The translations under genes were made by a program, and so were the position numbers. A DNA stretch of 64,000 bases from Gorsachius magnificus (lineage: Eukaryota > Chordata > Aves > Pelecaniformes > Ardeidae), in contig CM067082.1 in NCBI GenBank assembly GCA_034008185.1, positions 54,147,586 through 54,211,585 of the forward strand, in the 5' to 3' direction. Under the pieces are notes generated by a model. The model did not search any database. It saw only the letters and a program-made list of their open reading frames with translations, and was not told the DNA's origin. This document shows positions 1 to 37,471 of the stretch, in pieces (position 1 is the stretch's first letter; every line of letters starts with the position of its first letter).

Positions 1-1003
1 TGCAGATGTGTGTCTTGTGGTTCCTGCTTCTTCATGTCAGTTGCCCTGGCTCCCCTTACACTCACATGTCCCATCTGACCTTCCAAATTCATTATTTCTA
101 TATCCTCCTCATGTTCACAGTTCTGCTACCCACTCCATGTATCCCTGAACTTTCCTTGCAAGACGAGGTTGGCTTTAGGTAGCTTAGAAGCTAGCAATAA
201 GTGCTTGTTATTAAACTTCTGAAGTATTTCATGGCAGTTAATATTTTTGCATTCATATCTGCAGGATTTGACCCATAATACTATTTTGCATTTGGAGGAA
301 AGTGTATTTTAAATGCTATTGATGGTGCTCAGTGTATTTATAATGCCTGCATATTGGTAGAAGGATTATGAATGTTAGTTATCAATATATTCCTTGAGGT
401 TCAAAACAGGTGTGCTCAGTGGTAATATCCTACGTTTTACAGCATAATCAAAACTGGCTGAGGAGTACAGCCTCAATGTAGTTAAATGCCATATTCCCTG
501 TTCTGTTTAAACAAGTAAAATTTAAGTTTTAATACTGTAAAGAAATCAGTTATTCTGTAGCAATGAAGTCCTTATGTACTTGCAATGCACTTTGCTAGAT
601 GCGAGTTGTATGCAGATTCACTCTTTGGAAACTGTCAAAGCAGCATGCTCCTTAGACAGCATTTTAATTAGCTGTGCTTGCTTTCCACCTTACTCTCTTC
701 TGAGCTTAAAGCTGTAGTTCTTAATGTCTTTACAGACAGGCAATGAAACATGATCAAGCTAGTGAATGTTAAAGCAAAATTAAATTTAATAAGCTAATAT
801 CTTAAGAATATCTTGAAATTATGATTTTATTGGTCTAACTTCTCATTAACACTTCCATTTTTTTCTTCCTTTTACTACTGAAAACTTTTAGATTTTTTTT
901 TAATCATGCTTTCATGTACATGATTCAGACTTAAAGTCTGTTGAAAATTGTCTTTTCAGAAGAGATACTTTGTAACAGTTTTTATGATTTCTGTATATTT
1001 CAG
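1..1003. other. Partial SMCHD1 intron at window edge
   Basis: AT-rich sequence upstream of the first recognised SMCHD1 exon. It ends in an acceptor (tatatttcag) at 1003. No exon, RNA gene or repeat family was recognised. The preceding exon should end in phase 2 and is presumably left of the window. Confidence 0.6.
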
Positions 1004-25649
<24,646 letters not shown>

Positions 25650-25945
25650 ACTGATGAGACTTACTGGAAATAGCTATGTATTGAAAATGTGAATACGTTC
25701 AGTTAAAGGAAATATTCATGTTGTATTACCCGTTATTATGAAGATTTTTATACTGATAGATATGTATTTCAGTTAGTAGGAACAAAAATTTAAGTATTTA
25801 ACATTGATAGCCAATTTTTATATAGTTAATTTTCATTTCTAAAATTTTTTTTATGTTCATGTGTGAAAAAAGTTTAAAATATATCCTTTTTTATTTATGA
25901 AAAAAATCAATCTTTTCAATAAAACTGCTTCAATACAAAGCACTG
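25650..25945 (+). other. SMCHD1: SMCHD1 3' UTR (proximal)
   Basis: AT-rich non-coding sequence between the stop codon and the first canonical poly(A) signal. The end is an estimate, about 20 nt past AATAAA. A longer transcript using a distal site cannot be excluded. Confidence 0.65.
25918..25923 (+). terminator. Poly(A) signal AATAAA for SMCHD1
   Basis: Canonical AATAAA lies 269 nt past the SMCHD1 stop and is followed by an AT-rich stretch. It is the first canonical hexamer downstream of the stop codon. Confidence 0.75.
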
Positions 25946-25949
25946 CCAC

Positions 25950-28019
25950 TATAATTGATTGTAATAATTAAGTCAACAGATTGTGCCATGAAATGAGATT
26001 TTCATTTATAAAGTATCCCTAGCTGTCTTGGGGAAGAGAACTCTTCTGGACTGCTCTTTTGTGATGGATGAGGTGTCAAGGTAATACCAATTTAAAAGGG
26101 AGGGTTTGAGCAGCGATATACTGAGATCTAACCACAGCTGTTTGTGGAGTCTTCGGACAGTTAACAGCAAGCTGGTATCTAAGGCTGTGTTCAGGGTGTT
26201 GACATGGGAATTCATAGCTCCTTCAGACAGTGCCAATGGAAAAAACAAAGTAGTAACCTGTGAGTATGAAAAACGTAACAGGTTTACTAGGAAGCCTTTT
26301 TATGGATTGGGAGAGCAGTGAGGAGGAATACTTCATGGGTACAAATGAGACATAGTACAGGACCAATGATAACCACTTTTCAACATCTGTACTAGCGCAA
26401 CCTTCATAAAAGAACTGCACTGCTTACACTGATCAAAAATTCTTCCTTAAATTGGTCCTTGATACCAAAAATGTAGCCATGACAGAAAGACTTGAGTAGG
26501 AAACAGTGATGTCACTAAGGAAAAAGGAAAATCCTTACAGTTGAACTGTGTGTATGCATTTTAAGAGTTGGAAGTGGAGACTTTAAGTTGGAGGTAAAAT
26601 AATCATGTTGGGAAACTGCAGATACCTGGATGGAATTTTACTTTATAAGGCTGTGTCCAGCTTTAAAAAAACAAACAAACAACAAAAAAAACCAAAAAAA
26701 AACCCACAAAAAATATGATTCGATTGGCTTTCATAAATACCTAAAGAAAATTAAAGTTTTCTGTGGTTTAAGAAACGGAGTCTTAAAATGCTAGAGAAAG
26801 TCGGCAACAGGTAAATGAGACCAAAAAAAGAAAAAAGAAGGGAGAGTCAAAGGTCACCCCTAGTGATCTGCATCACAAGGATTTTAGTAATATACAGGGC
26901 AGAAAAGACCAGGCCTGATTAAAGATACAGTTTCATACAGAGTCAGAATGAGCGGTTGGAAGTAGGCCTGAATGGATGGAGAAGATGGGGCAAGAGTAGA
27001 AAGCTAAACTTGAGAGACAGTATGAAACTGTCTGAATCTATGTAAATAAAGAACATAGCAGGGGAAGGTGTTCAAGGATGTGGACAGGTTGGTTCATACC
27101 AGCCTCAAAGAATTTCTGCTTTGGAGTGAAAGTTGATTCCAAATTTATTGATTTGTACTCACTGAGCAACAAGCATTTTGGATACAGCTTTTCTGGAAAG
27201 GGACTTCAAACTTAAAAAGACACAATGGTATCCTGCTGGAAGTTTCAGAATGATGGTCACTGGTGCCCATCTCTGACATTTCTAATCAAATGAAGTTTCT
27301 CCAAATTAAGGATGCAATGCGTTCTGTGGTGGAAGGTTTTCTATAACCTCGTGTCTTAAAGGTAGTCTGAATTATTTTAGACATCAATTTGTCTTATTCT
27401 TAAAGAAAATAAATATATTCAAATATAACATAACACCAGCCAAAGATTATGCTAGCCCTGCCTCAGCTGTTCTTTCTAAATTAGTCATCAAGACTTGAAC
27501 CAGGCAGCCATAATGGAGGGTTTGCCATGTCAGAAATCGTCCCAGCACAGTAAGTACTTCTTTTAAATGCATTTATTTGAATTCTGACATCTGCCTAGCC
27601 CCAACCTCTGGATGACCTTGAATTCTATTTGATTCAATACCTATTCTAGCAGAAATGTTTTCTTTTGAAACTCATCTTTTGCCTTCAATGGTCAGTGTAG
27701 GCAGTACCCCCGTGTCATGTGATGTATCTCCCTGCTGGCAGAAGCAAACGAGAAATTAAGGATGGTTTCCAGAGTCATGCAATAGCTATTGGAGATTCCA
27801 GGAAAATTCATCAGGGAATTTTCAGGATTTTTCAGCAGAGTGATTGCAGGTTTATTGCAGTGCAAGTTACTGCTTTGTATAGCTGTTTAGGGCAGCTGAT
27901 TTGGTCCTGACAAAACACTCAAGCCCAGAAGGTAAGTGTCAAATTTTTTTTTTTTTCTTTACCCTTTCTTTACTATGTAACAGAGCAAACTATGGACTAA
28001 AAACTAAGGTGTCTATGTT
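25950..28019. other. Intergenic, downstream of SMCHD1
   Basis: No gene was recognised. An A-rich interrupted run (about 26664-26712) is present. The rest is ordinary AT-rich sequence. Confidence 0.6.
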
Positions 28020-28560
28020 GTGCTCGTTGATTTCATGAGGGGCTGGTGGAGAAAGGTGTGGGAGCGTGAGAGGAAGCGGGTTCTCGCTGTGGCCTGGGCC
28101 AGCTCATGGGAGGAAGGAGCTGGTTTCTGATGGAGGCCACAAGCAGCTCCAGGTGGGGAAGAGCTGCTGCCTGCCACCCCACCGCCACTTCAGGGAGGCA
28201 GAGCAGGGGTGGGATGGAGGAGTGGGCTGCAGGCACGTTGGGTCAGGCCCAGACTGCACTGCAGCCGGTGGCACCAGCCACAGAGCAGGGCTGACTGGGA
28301 GTCCCCTTGGTTCCCTCTTGTCTGCTGGCACCTCTCTCAGCCCAGGGAGACAGGACCTCACCTTCTCCTTTTTTTTTCCAAGAGACTCCCAGAGACTCTT
28401 GCATGGTGCTGCTCTCCCAACATGAGGTGGTGCGTGCATTGCAGTGGGCACTAGTGCATGGTGGCACTAGTGCTTGCTGTAATGTGTTTTTTTTCAGGGA
28501 TGCAGTGTCTACAGGTCTGTTTTGCAGTTATTCCTCCATCCCTTTTGCTGTGTGGTTCTA
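28020..28560. other. GC-rich intergenic patch of unknown origin
   Basis: The sequence turns abruptly GC-rich here, with overlapping open frames on both strands. These look like composition effects because none resembles a known protein. A short direct repeat of ggcactagtgc (28447-28472) lies near its right end. It abuts the CR1 fragment that follows and could be an older repeat or a 5' extension of that CR1, but I do not recognise it. Confidence 0.4.
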
Positions 28561-28715
28561 GATAACTGGGATCCAGTCGTGTGGTTGGAGGGGTGGGGGA
28601 AGTGAAACAAACTCAGTTGTCCTTGGTGAATGAAGCACAACTCAAGTTGTGAGTACTCAAAACAGGTCTAGCTCGCTAAGGCGTGTGTGTTTGGTGATAC
28701 AGCAATCCTCCATTT

Positions 28716-30082
28716 GAAAAGTCATGGCAGTCAGGTGAAGTCCCTGGTGACTGGAAAAAGAGAAACATTGCACCCGTTTTTAAAAAGGGTAGAAAAGAGG
28801 AACCTGGGAACTACCGACCTGTCAGCCTCACCTCTGTGCCTGGGAAGATCATGGAACAGATCCTCCTGGAAGCTATGCTAAGGCACATGGAGGACAAGGA
28901 GGTGATTCCAACCAGCCAGCACGGCTTCATCAAGGGCAAGTCCTGCCTGACCAATCTAGTGGCCTTCTATGATGGAGTGACTGCATCAGTGGGCAAGGGC
29001 AAACAAACAGATGTCATCTATCTGGACTTGTAAGGCCTTTGATGTGGTCCCCCACAACATCCTTCTCTACATTGGAGAGATGGATTTGATGGGTGGACTG
29101 CTCAGTGGATGAGGAATTGGCTGGGTGGTGGCATCCAGAGGGTAGTGGTCCAACGGCTCAATGTCCAAATGGAGACCGGTGACAAGTTGTGTCCCTCAGG
29201 GATCCATATTGGGACTAGTACTGTTTAATATCCTCATCAATGACATAGTGGGATTGAGTGCACCCTGAGCAAGTTTGAGATGACAGTATGCAGAGTCATG
29301 CAGTTGTTACACACTTGAGGGACAGGATGCCATCCAGAGGGACCTGGACAAGCTTGAGAAGTGGACCCATGTGAGAGAAGTCCATGTGGGACCTGCAGAG
29401 AAGAACTTGGGGTACTGGTGGATGAAAAGCTGGATATAAGATGGTAATCTGTGCTCACAGCCCAGAAGGCCAACTGTATCCTGGGCTGCATCAAAAGCAG
29501 CGTGGCCAGAGGGTCGAGGGAGGTGATTCTGCCGCTCTGCTCTGCTCTGGTGAGACCTTACCTGGAGCACTACATCTAGCTCTGGGGTCCCCGGCACAAG
29601 AAGGTCATGGAACTGTTGGAGCGGGTCCAGAGGAGGGCCACAAAAATGATCCAAGGGCTGGAGCACCTCTCCTATGAGGACAGGCTGAGAGAGTTGGGCT
29701 TGTTCAGCCTGGAGAAGAGAAGGCTGCGGGGAGACCTGACTGCGGCCTTTCACTACTTAAAGAGGGCCTATAGGAAAGACGGGGACAATCTTTTTAGCAG
29801 AGCTGGTTGTGACAGGACAAGGGGTAATGGTTTTAAACTAGAGGAGGGTAGATTTAGACTGGATATAAGGAGGAAGTTTTTTACAATGAGGGTGGTGAAA
29901 CATTGGAACGGGTTGCCCAGAGAGGTGGTGAAGGCCCCACCCCTGGAAACCTTCAAAGTCAGGTGGGACGAGACTCTGAACCAGCTGATCTGGTTGATGA
30001 TGTCCCTGCTCATTGTAGGGAGGTTGGACTAGATGGCCTCTAAAGGTCCCTTCCAACCCAAAACACTGATTTCATCGAAGAA
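28716..30082 (+). mobile_element. CR1 LINE fragment, decayed reverse transcriptase region
   Basis: A non-LTR retrotransposon of the CR1 family. Around 28820-29033 the frame encodes [20 protein letters not shown], then [19 protein letters not shown], which are reverse transcriptase blocks. Around 29170-29250 the remains of VPQGS-type and FADD-type regions are frame-broken. At 29607-30032 the C-terminal part is still open ([20 protein letters not shown], later WNGLPREVV). It ends in the CR1 tail ggtcccttccaaccc at about 30055. Several internal deletions and frameshifts are evident, so it is inactive. Only the 3' part is present, as is usual for 5'-truncated CR1 copies. Confidence 0.9.
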
Positions 30083-33000
30083 CTCTGCTTTACTTGGTGC
30101 TGCTTAGTTCTTTGAAGATTCATTAAAAATTAGTATTAATTGTTTGGGCAAATGCTGTACCATTCCAGGAGTCCGTTTGCTTCAGACTTTCCATTCTTTC
30201 TGGTTTTAATCCTAGAAGTCATTTTCTACTGATACCTTCATCCTCCTTTATCACAGTTTATATTTTCTGGCTCCTCGAGTGTACTTCTCTCTTATTTTCT
30301 TTTTTTTCCCATGTGATCACAGCAAATAAGTCAGCATTGTTTTTAAAGGTCATTTCTTCAGCCAGTAGAAGAGGGGTTCTTAATCAAAGACTTTTATGAT
30401 TATAGAATGTGTCTGGGATTGTGGTGGTTTAATTTTATGGACATGTAATAAAGCATTAGTGAGGAATGTCATTAAAATTTTGCCTGCCTTCATGCATCAA
30501 CATTTTCTCCCAGTTCATTCTGCTCTCAAGTTTTTTTCATGTTTAGGAAACAAAGCCGGTTAGGATTGCGTTTCATTAGCACACAGCAAGTATAACAGTT
30601 TCCACTGAGGCAACCACCATCACTGAGCAGATATGCAGGCAATTCCTTTTCACCTGCCAGGATGCAGCCCAGCATGGGAAAAGCCCAAATTAGTTTTAGT
30701 ATTTTCTGTTTAAAAACTGTTTGCTTATCCTCTAGGAATTAAAACGATTGTACTGATGGTAGCAGTAACAGTATCTTTCAGTGTAAAGTAGCCGTTAGCT
30801 CCCTTTCTGCCTGTTGCTGGGAAGGGTGTATCCAGTGATTTTGACATTCCTGCCACACCAGATCATCTCCCTGGGCTTCGGCAACAGGGATCGTTTCTGT
30901 TTCATAAAACGTATAGACATGTGCATGTGCCTACACACACAAAGATATATATGTGTATGCATACATATAATTCCTCCACTCTTCTGTATTTCCATAAACA
31001 GGCTCTTCCACACCCGCTGTGACTACGGAAATGCATTAAATTGCATCAGAGCTCCTGTGCTGCCTAGATGTTCTTTAGCTGCACGGATGCTCTGTCTCTG
31101 CTTGTGTTGCATGTCTTCGCAGCAACAAAATGATTCCAAGGAACAGAGCAGTCTCAGCTTTAGCAAACAAAACTTACATAAAAAATGCGTGCACATAATT
31201 GAATGCAATTTTATTTTAAACCAATCTGTATATAAAAATAAGGAACAGTTTCAGATGTCAGAGGCAAAACCCAAGCACCTTCAATTTGCAAATATATTAA
31301 TTCCACCATTTTTACTGTATCTTTAACGTATGTTAATGAATTCTTACACTCTCGCTAGTTTTGATAGGACTGAGTATTTATGAGGGCTCTAAAGAAATCC
31401 CCACTTGTTATTTTGTGGGTAATTATTTTATAGTATGCTAGCAGCTAGCTGTTTACGACTACAATATTTAGGCCCTGTTTGTCTGCGCACAATCAAGCAC
31501 ACGTGTAGTTTGGAACAGAAATGGGCCACAAAGACTAGCCCTTCCTTCAATTTGCCAAAATTGAAAGTAACACCAGAACTATTTGTTTCACAGTCTTACA
31601 TAAGAACAAATTACATAAGGGGTTTTTTTTTGTTATCTAATAATGTAGTCCAAGAATTTTTGCCTAAACTATAGAATATGCACTCTTTTTAGCGAAGGTA
31701 TGTTACATTCTAATTACTTGAAGGACATTTAATGGGCTCTCATTTCCTATTATTCACTCCCTCTTTATCCTTCATCCTGTTGGCAAATCAACTAAGCCAT
31801 ATCATGCAAGAAATAACAAACTGTTGCGTTCAAGCCTAATTTCTAGAACAGGAAAATGACTTGATTTTCCCCCAATGAACTTAGAAGCTTGGAAGAATGG
31901 CGAACCAATTAACTAACTGCAGGAACCTCTCATTCATCATTTTTCACAAAAACTTGGTAGGTTAAAAAGTTACTGAATAAAAAACTGGGCTGATGAATTC
32001 AAAGTTGCTGCTATTTTGTTTAATGGAAATGATCCCAAAAAACCTAAAAGTTAACTTTCTCCAGTAAACAGTCAGTGAAAACAAGTATTTCATTCTACAT
32101 ACACCTCCTGCTTTTAGCACGTTCCTACACCTAGATCCAAAATACAGTAGAGAAATGAAATGGTAGTATCATAAAAATAGTGCTTAATTAAAGACTGCCT
32201 CATAAGAGACAGGCAAGGTGGACTGGTGTGCTCCCGCTTTGTCTTACTTTCAAGAACCCATCTTTTTAACTCTTACGGATCTTTTAGCACATACGTGCGC
32301 ATGTGTGCAGATATAATAGCGGCCTAAATTAACGACCGCTGTGTGGGAAGATAGAGATTGCAGGTCCAGCTCTGCTCAAGCTGGAAGAGCTGGTTGTGCA
32401 AGAGGAAGATTCATGACAGCCTGAGGAATGCAGTGAAAAGAATTCTTCTGAGAAACAATGGAGGAGGCTGCTCTACAAGTTGCTCAAGAGCTGCTTTTCT
32501 TCAGCAGAGTCCTGGGGCAATTCTAGGACAGAGAATGTCCTGTGAAAAGTGAGAAGGGGTGGTTAGGATCCTCTTAATGTCAGGGACTTCTGGCAGAAGC
32601 AGTCATGAGTGTAGTTTCAGTAATGCATACCAGAGCTAATTTAGTGACGGGAAATCAAACGGAGCTGCTGAAGTGGAAGCATGCTGAAGACTGGTACGCA
32701 TACGAGAAGCCTTCACATGCTGAAATCCAGCCTGCTTCTGTTGCAGATGGTAGTTTTGGCAGATAAATTGGCTACAGAGAGCTGCCTTCAGTATAGCAAC
32801 TTTATCTTCCGTCATCCACACCTGAACTGACCCGAAGCAAGGTCATAAAACAAGGTGGTTTGAGTTAAACCGCTGCAACAGTGTGGTAAAAACAGGGATA
32901 GGTTAGATCAATTGCTAAGTTATGGTGTGTTGCTGTTGCAGCGTGTTGCTAGACAGACATGTGCAAGCTTGCAACTAATCATGTCCTTCACTGGCATTTT

Positions 33001-36000
33001 AACCACCGTTTTGAAGTTTGTAATTACATTTGGAGTGGAGAGCCTTCAGCTGCCCAAGGCAGTTTATTGTCATGCACAGCTTGAAAGGAAAAAAGTCCCT
33101 CGGAAAGTGGGTGGTGAGGCCAGGACTGACTTATCCAGCTGGACTCTGGATGGAGATTTTACCTACCTGCAGAATTGAGCCCATCCCGGAGTCAGTGTCG
33201 AGCATCCAACCCCTATGAGGTTGGACCATTCTTGTCCTCCTCCTTACTCTGCAAACACTGTGAGGCCAGCAGGAGTGCGGGTTGGGGGGGGCTGTGCTTA
33301 TCTCACACTGCATAAAGCCAAAGGGGTCTTTACTTTTTCCTCTTAATCGTTACTGACAGCAAGCTCGTGATGCTGGTCGAGTCTCTCTCCTCTACCAAAC
33401 TTTGCCACCCACATGTGCTGATGTATTTCAAATATAAACAAGAGCCCTCAAAGTCTGAATGGAGGAGTGTGTGGCAGCAAAGGGGGAAGCATGGAAGCAA
33501 TGGAGAAGGCATAAGGAATCGGACATCACTGTCTTTGAAACTTGGGTCTGAAGTTTCACACCTCCCAAAAGGAGACCTGGCAGTTTGTTAGGCCTTTGTT
33601 TGTTGTTGGATGCTTCCAAGACTGAAGCAGCTTGGGGTTAGAGATGAACCAGCCATGGAGGCTACTGGCAGATGACTTCAGGAGCCCTCAAGAGACTCAG
33701 CTCTGCGGTAGGTGTTTGCTGCAATCAGATGCCGACAGTACGGAGCAGATGAGCAGAAAACCAGAAACTGCTGGCATTCCTTAAAATAAAATCCCAGGTA
33801 AGTACGCAAGGAGTAACGTGAAAGCTGAACTGAGAGATAGACACATCTGTCAACATGAGAGAGAGCTACTGTGGTAGATTTATGGATGACCTCACCAGCG
33901 AGACTCCTAAAGCTAATTCTGTTTCCACACTGACAGGTAGGCATAGATTCAGGATTCTACTGCTTATACATTGCAGAACCTCTATGCAGTTGATTTGCAA
34001 CTTATGCCAAATAACTTGTCCCGAAAGACTTTTTACAAGCCACTTTTCCGCACAATTTTGATCATGTAACTTCCCTGGGTTCCTGAAAGGTCACGGAGAC
34101 ACAATTTTAGGCAAGGTTTGGTGGTACAAGAAACTGTTTTTCTTATGGGAAAGAAAACACTCTGATCTTTCCGGAATTTTCTATCTTCCTTGTGGGGTTT
34201 TTTGTGGCTCCCTGAGCCATCTAATCCCCAGTTACTCGACCACCCACTGAATCACAGTGTGGGAACGTGTTCTAGGCTATGCAAGTCCGAGTCATTGTTT
34301 ATTGTTTATGTTAGTATTTCAGATGTGTAAGGAGCATTTTCTAGAAAATTAGTTAAGAGGGCTTAGAGAAAGAGAAATAACCATGGGTATATGCAGATAT
34401 ACTTCATGTGCTTTGCATACAAAATGTCAGGTATTCTGGAGAAGAGTTGCTCCTTATATATTGATACACTGATTCTTAAATTCCCTAAATACATTTAAAA
34501 TGTTCACGTTGATTTTTTTTTTTTCTGAGGTGCTCTACTTCCTCTTATCTTAGAATGGGAATATACGTCACTCTTGGTGTAAAGAAAGAAACATTATTTT
34601 CACCAAATGTGTTGAAGTGTAAATAACGAGTGAACTTTTGAACTCTCTTGCATTCTCCGAGGGTCTGGAGGGGTCTCTGCCAGGCTTGGAGAAAGAGCAG
34701 AGCGTGGATGTTTTTGTTAGCATTTTGGCAAATGGAATTATCTGGAATTAACGTAGTTCGTTGAGATTTGTTTATAGTCCAACTTTTGCACTCTGGATGC
34801 TACTAAGGAAATTCATGTTGTTGAATCAAACGGTATATTTTCATGCCATTTTTTTCTTTTTGCTTTTTCAGGTGGATCTTCTCCATAGCAGAACCACATT
34901 TTCAAGTGATCTGTCAGAACTGTTTCACATTTTAGATCCTCTTGCAGTCAGCAGATAAGAAAACCAGCATAGCCATAAACCAAAGGATATTTGCAACATA
35001 TCTGATTTAGGGTCCAGCTTATCACTTCAAACTGGACTTCTCTTGAATAAGTGTTACCCAGTTTCTCTTCTAAAAGCTTCCTGTATGTAACAGTGACCCT
35101 GTGTCAAATGCATGATAACATTATCAAAATAGAGGAATTTGGGGTCAAAGAATTTGCTGGTTAGCTCTGTTGCCAAGGCTGACTGTTCCAGATCCTTATA
35201 AAGACATGCTGACACATCTGTGTGAGTGTCAAGGACCTGATGATATGGAACATTTTCCACAGCACTACTTGAAATGTGAGCCTTGCCTTTGTTGAAAAAC
35301 TCTCCTGCTTCTGCAGAGATTTGCATGTGAAAAATAATAATGAAAAATGTGCCATCTTCCCAGGGGATAAGACTGGAAAGAAATCTGGGCTCTTTTTCCA
35401 GAGTTGGCAAAGCAGAAAGCAGTTCAGTGTTCTGCATGAAATTGCCATTTTGCAAAACATTTACAATATGGTTAGAGCTTTGGAAATTAGCATGTTTATT
35501 AATTGTTACCTCATTCTTTTGTTCTCAGCTCTCAGAATGTTTCTGAATTTCAAAATTACAGCTATCGCTTTTACGTCTGCTCTGTCTTTGGAACCTATTT
35601 GCCATATTTTGCATGCACGCTGACTGTATATCTCCCTTCACTCCTTCCAGCAGTGCTCCTGATTCCTGGGAAGAAGGAAATTTGTGAGAACATTCCTCAG
35701 GTTTTAGGCAATGCCCATTATTGCTCTTGGAACACTTTGACAAAGCAACTACACAGAGAGAGACATACAGAAGTAGTCAAATCCTGTTAAAATTCACTTG
35801 GGTGAAAAATAAATAATGCCAACTCAGAATCCATAACATCTAGAGCTTTCATCTGCGTGATTTCCTCTGTCAGCTTTTAAAAAAGAACTGTTTCCTAATC
35901 CTCTGCATATATATATTTAGTAAAGATTGAGAAAGATTTGTGAATGGTAAATGCAAATTTCCTCTCAAAAGAAAAAAGGAAAAACAGAATCTTTAGGATA

Positions 36001-36755
36001 AAAAAAGAACTATCTGATTATCTCTGCCAAAGGGTCCGAAAGGCTTTGAAGATGAAGTGCTCTATGTCATTTCATACGATTAATTTTTTTCTTTCCTAAA
36101 CTTCAGGTTAAGTTTTCTGGTATAAATTCCTCCAGGATGGAAATTAAAGATGATTAAAATAGGATTCATTCCCGTAGGCAGTGATGCAGTAGACTTCTGT
36201 GGGAGCTGCTGGCTATTCTGTACTACTGAAAATCAAGCCTTTCGGTGCCCATTTGTGTACATGACGATGATGACCGGTAGTCTTGATCTGCTCATTGACT
36301 GTTGTAGCTGCAAAATCTGGCTGGTTTGGATGATCTGTCATTTAGTAACCTGCACTCAGACTTAAGATTTTAAAACCAAATGCTTTCTCCCTTTTTCTTT
36401 GTTTAAAATATCAGAAAAAGAACCAAGGTTCCAATAATTACTAGAGAGCAGCTGTGGATGGGTCTTGTCTTTTTCAACACTCTGATCCTCTACTGCACTG
36501 GATAAATGTCTTTACTAGAGGCAGAAGCCATCATTCATCTACACGTGTACAATCTTGAATGTTCCAAAAGTCTGAATTTGGCGGCCAGAATTCAGGCTTC
36601 CCATCTGAAATGGCTCACAGAGTCTACCAGCCAAGATGCCCTCTGTACAAATTGATTTCCTTTATTGTAGAATCAAAGGCACTGCCTGGTAGGAAAAGCA
36701 AATAAAAATGGTTGGTGTTGGTATTTTGCCTAGTTTCACAGCAACTGCCCACTTT
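30083..36755. other. Intergenic, no gene recognised
   Basis: About 6.7 kb of unique-looking sequence between the CR1 and the provirus. Open frames of up to 170 codons (for example 30814-31326) have Cys/His-rich, non-globular composition and no family resemblance. They are expected by chance. A short alternating purine-pyrimidine run lies near 30935-30970. Confidence 0.6.
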
Positions 36756-36760
36756 TCTTG
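36756..36760. repeat. Target site duplication, left copy (TCTTG)
   Basis: The five bases TCTTG directly before the 5' LTR are repeated exactly after the 3' LTR at 43497-43501. This marks integrase-mediated insertion. Confidence 0.9.
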
Positions 36761-37353
36761 TGTCCTGGTTTCAGCTGGGATAGAGTTAATTTTCTTCACA
36801 GAAGCTAGCATAGTGCTGTGTTTTGGATTTAGTACCAGAAGAATGTTGATAACACTCTGATGCTTTTAGTTGTTGCCAAGTAGTGTTCAGACTGCTCAAG
36901 GACTTTTTGAGCTTCTCCTGCTCGGCCAGGTGCATAACAAGCTGGGAGTACAGCACAGCTAGGACCCAAACTGTCCAAAGAGCTATTCCATACCATATAA
37001 TGTCATGCTCGGGGGGGGGTTAGTCGGTCAGTCGGTCGCGGGCAGAGTGGTCGCAGCTTAGGCTGTGTGATCGCGGCTCGGGTACTGATCGCTGCTCGGG
37101 ACGGGCTGGGCATCGGTCGGCGGGTGGTGAGCAATTGCATTGTGCATCACTTGTTTTATATATTCTGTATATTTTCTTACCACTATTATTATTATTATTG
37201 TTATTCTTCTCTCTTATTAAACTGTCTTTATCTCAGCCCTCAGCTCTAACCTTTTTCCCCTTCCCGATTCTCTCCCCCATCCCACTGAGGGAGGGGGGGG
37301 AGTGAGCGAGCGGCTGCGTGGTGCTTAGTTGCCAGCCGGGTTAAACCACGACA
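36761..37353 (+). repeat. 5' LTR of the provirus
   Basis: A 593-bp LTR with termini TGTCCTGG...CCACGACA. A polyadenylation hexamer ATTAAA lies at 37216-37221. Where the related solo LTR at 4103-4639 has a TATA box, this copy has a run of nine G (37011-37019). An upstream CCATATAATG (36993-37002) is the only nearby TA-rich motif. A repeated GATCGC(T/G)GCTCGGG unit lies near 37069-37102. Confidence 0.95.
37216..37221 (+). terminator. Polyadenylation signal ATTAAA in 5' LTR
   Basis: ATTAAA within ctcttattaaactgtc. The same block is present in the 3' LTR and, inverted, in the solo LTR at about 4228-4233, so it is a conserved feature of the family. Confidence 0.65.
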
Positions 37354-37362
37354 GTCCTATTT

Positions 37363-37380
37363 TGGCGCCCAACGTGGGGC
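37363..37380 (+). other. Primer binding site, tRNA-Lys type
   Basis: TGGCGCCCAACGTGGGGC starts 9 nt after the 5' LTR. It is the 18-nt complement of the 3' end of vertebrate tRNA-Lys(1,2), the primer class used by several lentiviruses and betaretroviruses. It is fully conserved here. Confidence 0.88.
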
Positions 37381-37471
37381 TCGAAGGGTTGAGATAACGA
37401 CAGATCTGAACATTTTTAAAATGCATTTGTGATAAGCATTCGTTATATTCGTCTAATAGTCGCTGGTTGCA

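Noticed and set aside
28066..28561. Up to 119-codon frames on both strands
   Set aside because: Caused by the GC-rich patch. Frames on both strands are equally open and none resembles a protein family.
29307..29753. 148-codon minus strand frame
   Set aside because: Reverse complement of the CR1 reverse transcriptase region.
30814..31326. 170-codon + strand open frame in the intergenic region
   Set aside because: Composition is Cys/His/Ile-rich without domain-like pattern, and overlapping frames exist on the other strand. Frames of this size are expected by chance in 64 kb.
35054..35455. 133-codon minus strand open frame
   Set aside because: No recognisable motif, and a second overlapping minus-strand frame exists. 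The length fits chance.
37021..37110. Repeats resembling a CRISPR array or tandem operators (gtcggtcagtcggtcg and gatcgctgctc)
   Set aside because: They are short internal repeats of the LTR, present in both LTR copies. CRISPR arrays do not occur in vertebrate DNA.
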